Origin: Cyclostephanos tholiformis
Lineage: Eukaryota; Bacillariophyta; Thalassiosirophyceae; Thalassiosirales; Thalassiosiraceae
DNA length: 23,157 bases
Direction: 5' to 3'
Assembly: GCA_036939975.1 (NCBI GenBank)
Contig: JALLPB010000111.1
Location: forward strand, 1 to 23,157
In this document: positions 1-8,997 of the stretch, piece by piece
How positions within the stretch are numbered: the stretch's first letter is position 1
Layout of the letters: each line of letters opens with the position of its first letter
The notes under the pieces: model-generated
The model's input: only the letters and a program-made list of their open reading frames with translations
What the model was told of the DNA's origin: nothing
Databases searched by the model: none
Translations under genes and position numbers: made by a program

Positions 1-255
1 TTCTGCAACATGGCGTTAATTGACTGGGTTTCCAAACGCCAGCCCACCATTGAGACCTCAGTTTTCGGTGCTGAATTTGTTGCAATGAAGCATGGCATTG
101 AAAAGTTGAGGGGACTGCGGTATAAACTCCATATGATGAGTGTTCCCCTCTCTGGACTGAAGAAATATAATTATTGTAATAGGGTAGTCGCAATGGCCAT
201 GGCCGGGGAGGTCACTCAATTGAGCCCAAGCCCCTATTCAATGGAGGTTAAATAG
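1..255 (+). pseudogene. pol: Copia retrotransposon RNase H fragment, cut by window edge
   Basis: The frame is open from base 1 (F-C-N then M at 10) to the stop at 253-255. Residues such as DWVSKRQPTIETSVFGAEFV followed by LRGLRYKLHMM are typical of the Ty1/copia RNase H domain, in which the Glu of the FGAEF block is a catalytic acid. In the family the next segment carries a Gly-Asp-Asn block with another catalytic Asp. Here it is missing, and the frame passes directly to LKKYNYCNRVVAMAMAGE, which resembles the region downstream of that block. I infer an internal deletion of about 20 codons. The rest of pol would lie left of the window. No LTR or polypurine tract is recognisable after it. Confidence is good for the family, low for the exact end. 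Confidence 0.75.
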
Positions 256-846
256 TAACTAAAAGGTCTAGTGGTCGAGTCAAAATGAAGAATAATAATG
301 GCAATGATGGTGAATAGCACGCTCATCCCATGCTTTATTTCATTCACTCATCGCCAGGTGCAAAGGTTCCACCTTCCCCCTACGATTTACATATGTATGT
401 GAGAAAGGTGTCAACTTCAATCTAAAAATGCTCGCTTTTGTGCACTTTCGTACGATCCATATACAAAATCCTACATACGAGAGTTTTTGTGGAACGTTCT
501 CTTTCTGTGGAACATGGATGGTCATCCGGATTGAGTAGCCGGATTGAATCGGGTTTCTCGCCCGATTCTTTCTTAGAAGTATACTGCGATGGCAGGAAGC
601 ATACAAGAGTATTTGTCGTATCGTACGCTCATGGGCATATTTTGTCATAACCTTTAGCTAACCCTTATCTAGCCCTTAGATTACAGCTAACTAATGTGTC
701 AATTGATTTAAGTTCGGTAGTAGAGCCTTCAAGCTCTGAGTGGGAACTTTTTATTTTTGCCATTGATGAGATAGGGTCTAAAAGTAATGTTGACAATTTA
801 GCACTACATCAACTCTCTCTTTATGGTGGCAAAAGACCAATTAATA
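256..846. other. Gene-free stretch between copia fragment and DIS3L2 3' end
   Basis: No reading frame here looks like a known protein. Overlapping short frames on both strands (about 340-650) have no recognisable motif. Short local duplications are visible: GTGGAAC twice near 490-515, CCGGATTGA twice near 526-547, and an imperfect pair of CATACRAGAGTWTTTGT units near 474 and 600. The part next to 846 should contain the 3' UTR of the minus-strand exonuclease gene, but I see no AATAAA-type signal in it. Confidence 0.5.
546..568. repeat. Hairpin, 8-bp arms
   Basis: GAATCGGG (546-553) and CCCGATTC (561-568) are perfect inverted arms around a 7-nt loop. Function unknown; it may be a chance palindrome in a region with other small duplications. 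Confidence 0.4.
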
Positions 847-3800
847 CTATCCAGTGATCCATGGTCCAATAACTTTCACCCTTACATCGATAGGTGGCTG
901 CAGTTTACAAGTGCATGCCACCTCCAATTTTGTGAAAACACCTATTTCAAGAGATTCCCAAGAGCAACTTTGCGACCTGTCGCCTGATGCAGAGGGATCA
1001 GTAATGGCGTTTTGGGGTTGGATGACAATCCGTCGCTTGCCGCTCGAATCTTCAAACGCATTGGAATTGAATTCGTTCTCATGCTCTTGAAGGAACACGC
1101 GCGTGCTCATCCCGAGCGATGGAACAAAGACGGTGAATGTCTTCTCGCCAACTCCTAGGCAAACACCCAAGGTGGAGGATATCGGATTCCGCTTGACATA
1201 CAACGACAGGAAGATGCGGTCGCTCCGTTCTTGAGCCTTTTTGGCGGCCATCCTCATGTCATTGCAATGGCCCGCCACCGCATGAATTTCTTGTTGTGTC
1301 ATCGGGAAGTTGTCAACCGTATCGTCCAACGTGGCCTGGAGCAACCTGTGCACGATGACGTCTGGGTAACGACGAATCGGACTAGTGAAGTGAGTGTAGT
1401 ATGGAATATTCAACGCGAAGTGCTGCCAATCAGCCTCGTCGACCTCCCCTGCGGCCATGTACTGCGCTGGCCTCATGGGATTCATTAGCGACTCAGTGAC
1501 GCACTGAACCACTAGCTCGTCGTCGCATTCCCTGCTGAGCCTCGAAAGGGATTCTTGCAGGGTCATCGAATTCGTGATGTCTATGTCGAAGTCGAACGCC
1601 TCCCTTGAGGCGTCGACCACCTGCTGCATCCCACCCTCGAGCGGGGGGGGATGATGGCGAAGCAACGCCCGCCCGCGGGTGTGTGTTATCAGACGCTGCG
1701 CCACGAGGTAATTGGCGAGGAGCATGTACTCCTCGATTAGGCGGTTCGAGTCGCGGATTGGATACGGTCTACAAAGCGCGGGCGTTTCCCCGTCCTCCTC
1801 GAGCTGGAATGCAAGCTTGATCCCGTTAAGGGCCAGGGCGCCGTTCTCGAATCGCAGCCTCCTCCGTGCCATGGCAACCTTGTGCATCAGTCTAACGTCC
1901 GACGCGACCTCGTTGGTTGTGTGGCCCCCCGTCGGTTGCCGACTTTTCGGCCAAAGCGCCTCGTCTGGTCGAACCTCGCCGATGCCCACCTTGCCGTCGA
2001 TTATGTTCTGGGCGGTGGCATAGTCGAGACGCGCGCACGATTTGATCACCGTCTTACCATACCAGACGTCACTCTTCCCCGTCATCGAGCCGCTTCCCCC
2101 CCCCGCCAGCGTCCCATCCAGCCTCATCCTCCAGACGCAGCTGAACGCCAGCCTTTCCACGTTCTCGTTTAGGCTGCACGCAACCTCGCAAAGCGGACGC
2201 GGCAACATTGGTATGACGTCGTTGACCAGGTACACAGTCGTCGCCCTCCGAAGCGCCTCCTCGTCGACAGCGGTCCCCGGTCGTAGGAAGTGGGACACGT
2301 CGGCGATGTGCACCCCGATCTCGACCCATCCATCCGGCATCGGCGTGATGTGCAGGGCGTCGTCGAGATCGCGCGCCGTCGTCGGATCGATGGTGAACAC
2401 CCGATGGCGCCTGTAGTCCCGTCGTCCACAGAGCATTTCTTCCGTGGGCCTCCAGCCATGGTCGTCATCCCCCTTACATGCGTCAATGTACCTACCAGAC
2501 TCGACGGACGTATCCACGTCGCGTAGTGCCTCTTGGGGGAAGTCGCCATGATCGACACCATTCTCGACTAATAGGGCCCTCGTCTCGTCGCGGACGGTGC
2601 ACGATCCGCACAGGCGCGTGACGCCACGGCAAGGTGGCCACCTCATTGTCGCGTGCCATGAGCCGTGGACGTACTCCGCCTGGTACAGGGTGCTCGTGTT
2701 GACGCCGGTTTCCGTTGTCCCCCCCATCGTCCGTGGCGGACACATGAAGCGGGGGAGGGATTTGATATTCGGCACGAGCAGGTATCTCCCGCTGCTCCAC
2801 TTGTTGCCGTTATCCCCCCCCCTATCCCCTCGAGGTCCTGGGAGTCTAACAAGAGACCCGACGATTGTCCGTGTGGGAGGAGCATCGTGCCCCTCGACAT
2901 CGTCGTTGTGTTGCCGATCGCGTTCGCGGTTGTGTTGGCCTCCTTCGGGCATGAGCTCGGACGGCGGTAGTCGACGTCGGTTACCCAAGATGACGGACTT
3001 CGGAGGTAGGATGCATATGACCCTACCGCTACGTTGATGTGTCGTATTCGATGACGACGACCGGTGAAAGACGACGATATTAGAGTCTCTACACTTCCTG
3101 CGAAGGTTGACGGTGGGATTCCACAGGCTCCGTTGAACCTCATCGTTTTGCCAGGTTTCCTCATCCTCCGTTCCTTCGTCTCGTCTGCGAATGACACCTC
3201 GCTGCTCCCAGTCTTCCGTGATGCATTCCTCCACCTCGTATTCAAAACCATCATCAACGCCCTCCTCGCCTTCTCCATCTTCTTGCGTTTTTTCCACTTC
3301 CTTTTTCATTGACAACGAACAGTCAGCCTCCTCCTTCTCCATCACATTTCCACTACCTGGGCATTCGCCCAATTCGAGATCCGACATGTAATCGACCAAG
3401 GACGCCTTCGCCTCAGTCGTTCCTCCTCTACATCCTCCGGGTGATCCTCCTCCTCCATCAACATCATCGACGACTTCGGCGGGGTAGAGCTCCACGTAAA
3501 CCATGTCCCCATCCAGCGCGCGATTCCTATCCTTCTCGTTTTTTACAATGACGTCCCTTCCCCCCACACCACTCGATCCACGATCGCACGTCACGAACGA
3601 CATGCCGTTGGGGACGACGCGCAATTTTCCACGTATCAATATTGGATCGCACGACCCGTATCGACTTGAGCAGGTGTGGAGCGACACATGCGCCTGGTAC
3701 ATTACGGATTTGGTCCGCGATTTCCTCTCGACCCCTTCCCCCCCCTTCTCCTCCTTCAACGTCGTCTTCTTTCCCTCTTTATCGTTATCGTCTCGCCCGT

Positions 3801-4476
3801 TGCATGTATTATCGCCTATCTCACGACGAACCTCGTCTTTATTACTCCTCATCGGCCGTCGAGGACGACAGCGGCCATTATTTCGCGACCTCTCCTCCTT
3901 CCTCATCTTCTCTCTCGTCTTGCTTTTGTCCTTGTCGCCTTCTCCCTCCTTCCTCCCGTTGTTATCGTCTTCTCGTTCCTTTCTATTCTCATTATCGGGT
4001 CTTGTTATCCTCCCGATTGATCTACTGGCAGCCATTGTAATATTCGTTATTGCGGCATCGCCATCGGGAGGACGATCCTGTCCGCCGCCGCCTCCGCTGT
4101 TGGTGTGACGACCGACGCTACTACCCCCACGGCTGCTGGTAGTCCCCCGACCATCCCGTCGTTTGTTGGTAGGACGATGATGCGGCCGACGACCGGTATG
4201 ACGATTCTCGACGATCCCTCCAGCCCCATCGTCGTCACCTCCCGCTGCTATCACTCCTAAACTTAGCCCAACTGCCGCTCCTACCCCGACCCCCCCTTGC
4301 TCGGATCGTCGTCCTCGTCCTCTTCCTCCACCTCGTTCGGATCTTCGTTGTCGTCCTCCTCCACCACCGTCATGTGGGAGGGGAAGATGTCGACGCCGAT
4401 GATTGTTATCGTCGACTCCGCTTCCTCTTCTACCAACTCGCCGCGTCTCATCTTCGACTTGTTCGTCTGCCATCAT
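847..4476 (-). CDS. DIS3L2: DIS3L2-like 3'-5' exoribonuclease (RNase II/RNB family)
   Basis: The predicted protein has 1209 residues. RNB enzymes degrade RNA processively from the 3' end with Mg2+; DIS3L2 acts in the cytoplasm outside the exosome and prefers oligouridylated RNA. Visible order: Arg/Gly-rich low-complexity region (about 1-265), cold-shock domain 1 (about 265-335, with RNRALDGDMVYVEL), acidic insert (about 335-470), cold-shock domain 2 (about 500-640), RNB domain (about 690-1050) and S1 domain (about 1085-1209). The RNB signature IDPTTARDLDD puts the four metal-binding aspartates at 697, 703, 705 and 706; YTHFTSPIRRYPDV lies near 1027. There is no PIN domain, and the residues around EYMLLAN, WYGKTVIKSC and ENGVDHGDF fit DIS3L2 better than DIS3 or DIS3L1. 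The start is the first of two adjacent ATGs (4474-4476); the frame is open upstream to a TGA at 4561-4563 but has no earlier ATG. No intron is needed. It is much longer than the human protein (about 885 residues) because of the N-terminus and acidic insert. Confidence 0.93.
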   Translation of the reverse strand: MMADEQVEDETRRVGRRGSGVDDNNHRRRHLPLPHDGGGGGRQRRSERGGGRGRGRRSEQGGVGVGAAVGLSLGVIAAGGDDDGAGGIVENRHTGRRPHHRPTNKRRDGRGTTSSRGGSSVGRHTNSGGGGGQDRPPDGDAAITNITMAASRSIGRITRPDNENRKEREDDNNGRKEGEGDKDKSKTREKMRKEERSRNNGRCRPRRPMRSNKDEVRREIGDNTCNGRDDNDKEGKKTTLKEEKGGEGVERKSRTKSVMYQAHVSLHTCSSRYGSCDPILIRGKLRVVPNGMSFVTCDRGSSGVGGRDVIVKNEKDRNRALDGDMVYVELYPAEVVDDVDGGGGSPGGCRGGTTEAKASLVDYMSDLELGECPGSGNVMEKEEADCSLSMKKEVEKTQEDGEGEEGVDDGFEYEVEECITEDWEQRGVIRRRDEGTEDEETWQNDEVQRSLWNPTVNLRRKCRDSNIVVFHRSSSSNTTHQRSGRVICILPPKSVILGNRRRLPPSELMPEGGQHNRERDRQHNDDVEGHDAPPTRTIVGSLVRLPGPRGDRGGDNGNKWSSGRYLLVPNIKSLPRFMCPPRTMGGTTETGVNTSTLYQAEYVHGSWHATMRWPPCRGVTRLCGSCTVRDETRALLVENGVDHGDFPQEALRDVDTSVESGRYIDACKGDDDHGWRPTEEMLCGRRDYRRHRVFTIDPTTARDLDDALHITPMPDGWVEIGVHIADVSHFLRPGTAVDEEALRRATTVYLVNDVIPMLPRPLCEVACSLNENVERLAFSCVWRMRLDGTLAGGGSGSMTGKSDVWYGKTVIKSCARLDYATAQNIIDGKVGIGEVRPDEALWPKSRQPTGGHTTNEVASDVRLMHKVAMARRRLRFENGALALNGIKLAFQLEEDGETPALCRPYPIRDSNRLIEEYMLLANYLVAQRLITHTRGRALLRHHPPPLEGGMQQVVDASREAFDFDIDITNSMTLQESLSRLSRECDDELVVQCVTESLMNPMRPAQYMAAGEVDEADWQHFALNIPYYTHFTSPIRRYPDVIVHRLLQATLDDTVDNFPMTQQEIHAVAGHCNDMRMAAKKAQERSDRIFLSLYVKRNPISSTLGVCLGVGEKTFTVFVPSLGMSTRVFLQEHENEFNSNAFEDSSGKRRIVIQPQNAITDPSASGDRSQSCSWESLEIGVFTKLEVACTCKLQPPIDVRVKVIGPWITG

Positions 4477-4528
4477 CGTTCGGTATTCGTTCGGCCAAGG
4501 CGTGGCCCGCAATACGATGCAGAACCAC

Positions 4529-4539
4529 TTCCCGCCAAA
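4529..4539 (-). promoter_or_regulatory. E2F/DP-like motif upstream of DIS3L2
   Basis: On the minus strand this reads TTTGGCGGGAA, which fits the E2F consensus TTTSSCGS. It lies 53-63 bp before the DIS3L2 ATG. E2F factors are widely conserved in eukaryotes and control cell-cycle genes. One match of this length can occur by chance, so this is a suggestion only. Confidence 0.25.
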
Positions 4540-4651
4540 TTTATTTTGAATTCCTTTGGGTCAAACGAGATCACGAACAATTCCTCTTTTGTTAGTAGTG
4601 ATGATGTTATTGAGAGGGATTGATACGAAATGTAACGAGCTCTGTGAGAAA

Positions 4652-4689
4652 GGCCGGGGTTTAAGAATCACCGGGCCGGGGTTTAAGAA
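4652..4689. repeat. Two tandem copies of GGCCGGGGTTTAAGAA, period 22 bp
   Basis: GGCCGGGGTTTAAGAA occurs at 4652-4667 and again at 4674-4689. The second copy is part of the left 18-bp inverted repeat of the piggyBac-like element; the first lies just outside it. This may be a duplicated element end, or a duplication left by imprecise insertion or excision. Confidence 0.7.
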
Positions 4690-4693
4690 ACAG
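4676..4693 (+). repeat. Left inverted repeat of piggyBac-like element
   Basis: CCGGGGTTTAAGAAACAG, an exact reverse complement of 8244-8261. TTAA lies inside at 4683-4686. Confidence 0.7.
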
Positions 4694-5043
4694 ACACTAA
4701 ATCTATCTAAATTAGCTTAAAAATTTAAAACATGAGGAATTAAACAATTGCGACATGATGCGGCCATTTTCAGAAACCCTCGTAAGCAACAATTACATTC
4801 AGCGCAAAATTTCGCATTTTTTATCTCCTTGTTGGTGGTCCCAATTTCCAGCAGACTAAAAGTACTAATAACTCCCTCATACTGACCCTCCTGGTCAATT
4901 CTGGCGGCACCATCGTGTTCAGCGCCCCCAAATTAGTCTAATAGCATATTTATATCATATGGTCGCCATACTTTTTCACTGACGTACAAGCCATCAAAGA
5001 AAAAATCATTCTGCCATCACAACCCCGGTGTCCCCATCTTTCC
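4694..5043 (+). other. 5' non-coding part of the piggyBac-like element
   Basis: About 350 bp, AT-rich near the repeat, with no reading frame I can assign. It presumably held the transposase promoter and subterminal binding sites. CTAAATC occurs here soon after the inverted repeat and also, inverted, near 8216, which may be a subterminal motif. Confidence 0.4.
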
Positions 5044-7789
5044 ATGAGTCGTAACAACTTTTCTTCCCCCCCACTCGCCGGTGACCTTCCCCCCCTGCCA
5101 CCCATTGTCAACACTATCGTTGGGAGTGGTATAGCGCAGGCCGATTTGCCAAATTCAGCCAGCGTGAGAAATGCCCATGTTGCGAGTGTAGGAGATGAAT
5201 ATTTTGAGTCAATGGCACACATCGATTTTGATGTTTGCGATTATTTTCTTGGGAACGATGGCAACCCGAATGTAACAGAGATAACCCCCCCCTCCGGAAG
5301 GAGTCTCTTCACGGTAAATGAACCGGGCGCTGCACAAATCACTTGGGGGGACAAGGATGAAGTGTCGGTGCCAAGGACTATTTTGGCCCATTTTCCGAGC
5401 AAAATTCCTAAGGTACACAATCGCTTCTCAAACCAAGACAAAGCTCAAAATGATGAGGGCTATGACTCCGAGGGCAATCTCCCTTACTTCACTGATGAAG
5501 ATGTAGATGATATTGAGGGATACAATGAATTGCCAATTGGTGTTGATGCACCAACACCCCCCTCACCCCAACCAGTAGCACCAACAGTCATTACGGTCGA
5601 GTCTCTGATGCATCTTCCCATCAAGGAGTTGAAAGAGGAGCTTAAGAAGAGGGGACGAAGCACCACGAGAAAAAAAGAAGAGTTGCGGGCTCGCCTGAAG
5701 GAGGCAATTGAGCTCATTGTCCCCATTGCATTGGGCAATGAGGCCCCTTGCCACAAGAGCATGTCGGGGTTGGACGTGACTGCAAGGTGGGACATGTTGA
5801 CTCCCAATGAATTTCTGGTCCCAGAGCCGGAGAACGTCTGGTGGGAGATGCCACAATCAATCGGAAGTATGGCTTCAGGGAGACCTTCGTCTGAGTGCCA
5901 TTTACCGGGACCACTGAGAAGATGGCATTTGTTTGCCCGGAGGGTATAAATGCAAACCGGAAGAAGACGCAGCGGAAGAGGAAGCACTCTCCTACTTGGC
6001 ATAATTGTCCCACGATGCCGGGCAGTCCAAGAAAGGTTGGTGGGCCGAACACCGTCTTCCTTAGGCGATATGGCCTTGATGAAAAGAGCCATCCCATAAA
6101 TTGGTTCACAGCATTTATGTTGCTTACTCCAGATGCGAACTTGGATGATCCGGCCATTGCCAATGTGAAGGAGGACAGGACGGCCAAGTTTGCCATTTCA
6201 AATTGGACGGCGTACTCCAACACAACGGCAGTGATAAACAATGCTGGGGATGAGGACCACATTTTTGCCGGAAAGCACCGACCATTCACCAACAAGGACA
6301 TTGTTGCGATGCTTGGCGTGTACATCATCGATGAGGTGGCTCCAAGTCCACAGCTCACGCAGAAAATGCAGCCTCAGTCAAAGCAGCCGACACATGGCAA
6401 CGACAAGGTTGCATCGTCGATCGGGACGGGATACCAACAGAAGCACCGTTCCTTCCGGCATTTCTTCGCATGTCAGGATCCATTGACGACTCCTCCACCT
6501 AGAAATCAATGCCCAAACTACAAGGTTGATGAGTTCTTCCGCTGGTTGCGGTACATCTGGAAGGAGGCATGGATATTGGGAGAGGACTTCTCGATTGACT
6601 TGCAGACCACAAAGATGCAAGGTAAAAGCGAATACAAGACTCGTTGTGGAAAGTTTAAGCGGTTGAGTGATGGGATTCAGGCCAACTGCATTGCCGATGA
6701 TGGCTACACTTGGAATTTCTACTTCCGCAATGAGCCCGTCGACAAAGATCTCCTTGCAGAGGGTTTTTGTCCAATGCACTGCCGGCTTTTGCACATGTTT
6801 GCAAAAGTGCTTGATTCAGGTCATGGATGCAAGATGGACAACTTATTCCATTCAGTGAAATTTGCCCAAGCTGCTTATTCTCTTCCCAAGCCTGTTCTTG
6901 TGCATGGAGTTATACGAAAGAGCGGCCGAGGAGTTCCTCCTTGCGTGTTTCAGGAAGAGAAGACAGGAAAGGCTGCCGAGGCAGCAAGGGGTACTGTCAA
7001 GGCGGCTGTCCTCTGGGGCGATAGCCTCTCTTTGGACTGGTTGTGGCATCTTGCTATGACCAAAAATTCTTTTTACATGATCTCACACAGCTGTGAGAGC
7101 ATCACCTGGGTGCCGGTGACGAAGAAAGTTTGGAGTTCCACCCTCAGGAAGACTGACGACTTCAACTTCCTTTGTTGGAACCTCAGCAATGACTACAACT
7201 ATGAGATGAATGATAATGAGATTGCCAACTAACTCCATCTCGTCTACCAATTCATGCGGTTTCAAAGCAACATCAAGTGGTGCCGGGCATTGTTCCTGTG
7301 GAGATATGAGGTATCGATGATGAATTCATACATCTCTTTCAAGTGGTACTGTGAGCTGAAGGGAGTTCCAGTTAAGTGGACGCATCACGACTGGAACCAG
7401 GGGATCCGATATGCACACTTGGACCTGGACGAAGATTGGCCAAGGAAGAAGCAGCTGCAAAGCGTACCTCCGCTGAAGATAGAGCTCCAAGAGTGGATTC
7501 TCAGGCTCTCTCTCCAACCCAAGGTTGGCTGAAAATTCGAATGAATCATGAAACCGCAAACCACATGCCGGTTCCAGCTCCTGGAGAAAAGCCTGTGTGC
7601 CAACTGCATAGGTGGGCGCACAAGGAGTTCAACCCTGATGATGTTCCTAACAACAAACCCACTGGTTCACATGCCCATGTCATTAGATGCAAAGCATGCG
7701 GCGTCAATCTTTGTCTTTGGTGCTGGAAAATTTTCCACACACAACAACGCCTCAGACTCCATGTTCCCGCGATCCTTGGTGAGAAGTAA
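5044..7789 (+). pseudogene. PiggyBac-like transposase with N-terminal SAP domain, broken
   Basis: PiggyBac transposases cut and paste DNA with a DDD catalytic triad. Frame 1 (5044-5949) gives an acidic N-terminus and, at residues 187-222, a SAP-type helix pair (LPIKELKEELKKRG then KKEELRARLKEA), a putative DNA-binding module. The transposase core follows in frame 3 (about 5865-7430): the first Asp in FSIDLQT at 6597, the second in CKMDNLFHS at 6837, and the third in VLWGDSL at 7020. The C-terminal finger is in frame 2 (to 7789): RCKACGVNLCLWCWKIFH, pattern C-x2-C-x4-C-x2-C-x4-H, as in the family's cysteine-rich domain. Breaks: a shift near 5857, TGA at 5892-5894, TAA at 7230-7232 inside the DDE_Tnp_1_7 C-terminal region, and a shift near 7440. 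An intron could explain the first break, but the two stops make an active copy unlikely. The start is the ATG at 5044. Confidence 0.85.
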
Positions 7790-8243
7790 TGATATCAGGG
7801 GTTGTGCATCTTTTGGACTACTTATTGGGCATGTAATAATGTAATAATATTGATGTTATTGACTCCATCATCATTTGTTTGATGCTTTGCAAGTAGTGAA
7901 TATTCACATAAAAATCATGACAAAATCAGTAGATTTGACCTATCTCGGGTTGTGATGGGCTGATTTTGGAAAACAGGGTACCATTTTAAAGCTCTTGTTA
8001 TTCCTGACTCTAAGCATGTCTTACTTTTTCTTTGTAGGGACACTTTAAGGTACTTTCATGAAGCTCAAAGTACGCCGCTGATGGGGACACCATAGGGTAC
8101 TTAGGATCTGACCAACAAAGAGATATACTTGAGTCAACATATGAAACTTACCGCGACCCTTTATACAAATGAAAAATGACACACTTAGGAGTTGGCTGGA
8201 AAAAACTGTCCAACGATTTAGCTGTCACAATGGCACACATTAG
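7790..8243 (+). other. 3' non-coding part of the piggyBac-like element
   Basis: About 450 bp, AT-rich, with GTAATAAT-type short repeats near 7830-7850. No reading frame is recognisable. It may contain the transposase 3' UTR and subterminal region. Confidence 0.4.
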
Positions 8244-8261
8244 CTGTTTCTTAAACCCCGG
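8244..8261 (-). repeat. Right inverted repeat of piggyBac-like element
   Basis: CTGTTTCTTAAACCCCGG, the exact reverse complement of 4676-4693. TTAA lies inside at 8251-8254. Confidence 0.7.
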
Positions 8262-8354
8262 TCTATACAAGAGGGACTGCTACAGCAAGTGTTACAGAGG
8301 AAGAAATATGCTACGATGTTATAAATGCTATAAAGATATGCTGCTATGCCTTGG

Positions 8355-8997
8355 CTAGAGGCAGCCATCGTACTCTTGCTCCCCCTCATAATGGTTGTCA
8401 TTGTCGGACTCTGTGTCCTCAGAGACAATACTGCGGTGAGGGACACAAGCGAGGGGTGCGACATTGTTTGCCACCTTGTTGTGATTCCTGCTCTTCTTGT
8501 GATGACTTGGAAGAAAAGTGATTGTCATCGTCATGACTCTCTTGGCTGGACATGATGTCAATGACCCTGTTGTGGGTCAGAGCCACTGTAGAAATGTGCT
8601 GGACTGCCTGTTGAATCAGACAGTGTGCCAGGGTGTTGTACTGGTGGGCCCCGCTGATCTTGAAACTTGTTTTGTAGGGAAAGAAGTCAATGGTGGGGGT
8701 CCCCATGCACTTTGCTTGGAGGCAGATCACTTGGAGGCTCCCCCAGTACAGTCCCCCTGCATCAGGAGTACCTTGTCAAGGTACATGGCCTGGATTGTGT
8801 AGTCAAAGACCATGATGCAGTGGGATGACTCAGCTCTTGTTGGAGCAGATTTTGTTTATCCACCACAAAAGCAAGACTGGCATCCCATTCTCAGCAAAGG
8901 CAAAGCGATAGGTGCTGGGGGTGAGCCTGCCATTGACATGGACCTCCACCTTGGTGTAATCATCCCCCTTATTGATGTAGTAAGCAACAATTGCCAT
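8355..8997 (-). pseudogene. Decayed minus-strand gene of unknown function
   Basis: I do not recognise the family. Three minus-strand frames in succession look protein-like. 8997-8830 gives 55 residues beginning MAIVAYYINKGDDYTKVEV and including RFAFAENGMPV. 8831-8727 gives ESSHCIMVFDYTIQAMYLDK. 8730-8419 gives CMGTPTIDFFPYKTSFKISG and HCLIQQAVQHI, ending in an Asp/Ser/Glu/Gln-rich tail. A further shift would add an acidic C-terminus ending at 8355. Read in order, with two or three frameshifts, they make a plausible protein of about 200 residues. Positions 8779-8997 lie in the 512-bp direct repeat, so the first third is present again at 20353-20571. It could be a host gene fragment, a gene captured by an element, or an antisense frame of an LTR. 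Composition and residue pattern support coding; function is unknown. Confidence 0.45.
8768..8784. repeat. 17-bp palindrome spanning the left edge of the 512-bp repeat
   Basis: GTACCTTG and CAAGGTAC are perfect arms around a single T. The left and right 512-bp copies stop matching at 8779, inside the right arm. Confidence 0.7.

Larger units (their letters stand above)
4676..8261 (+). mobile_element. PiggyBac-like DNA transposon (inactive)
   Basis: An 18-bp perfect inverted repeat (4676-4693 and 8244-8261) brackets a broken piggyBac-family transposase reading plus. That arrangement gives a 3.6-kb element with about 350 bp of 5' and 450 bp of 3' non-coding sequence. It sits about 200 bp upstream of the divergently transcribed DIS3L2 gene. 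PiggyBac elements duplicate a TTAA target. TTAA does occur inside both arms (4683-4686 and 8251-8254), but no clean duplication is seen outside them, so the exact ends are uncertain: they could be at the arms' outer edges or just inside TTAA. Confidence 0.7.

Noticed and set aside
340..650. Overlapping frames of 102 (minus) and 70 (plus) codons
   Set aside because: No motif, composition follows local repeats, and neither strand is preferred.
1605..4108. Many long plus-strand frames and off-frame minus-strand frames across 1231-4108, up to 201 codons
   Set aside because: They overlap the strongly supported DIS3L2 frame in GC-rich sequence, are low-complexity (Ser/Pro/Leu or Arg rich), and show no family motifs.
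4477..4512. Extension of DIS3L2 to a start at 4512
   Set aside because: That codon is TTG; a eukaryotic nuclear gene would use the ATG at 4474-4476.
5850..5895. Intron or programmed frameshift joining the two large parts of the piggyBac-like transposase
   Set aside because: The residues on either side read through a one-base shift plus a TGA without convincing splice sites, and later stops and shifts show general decay.
8086..8092. CACCA near 8087 as the left target duplication matching CACCA after 20864
   Set aside because: No TG-type LTR start follows it, it lies inside the piggyBac-like element, and a 5-bp match is expected by chance.
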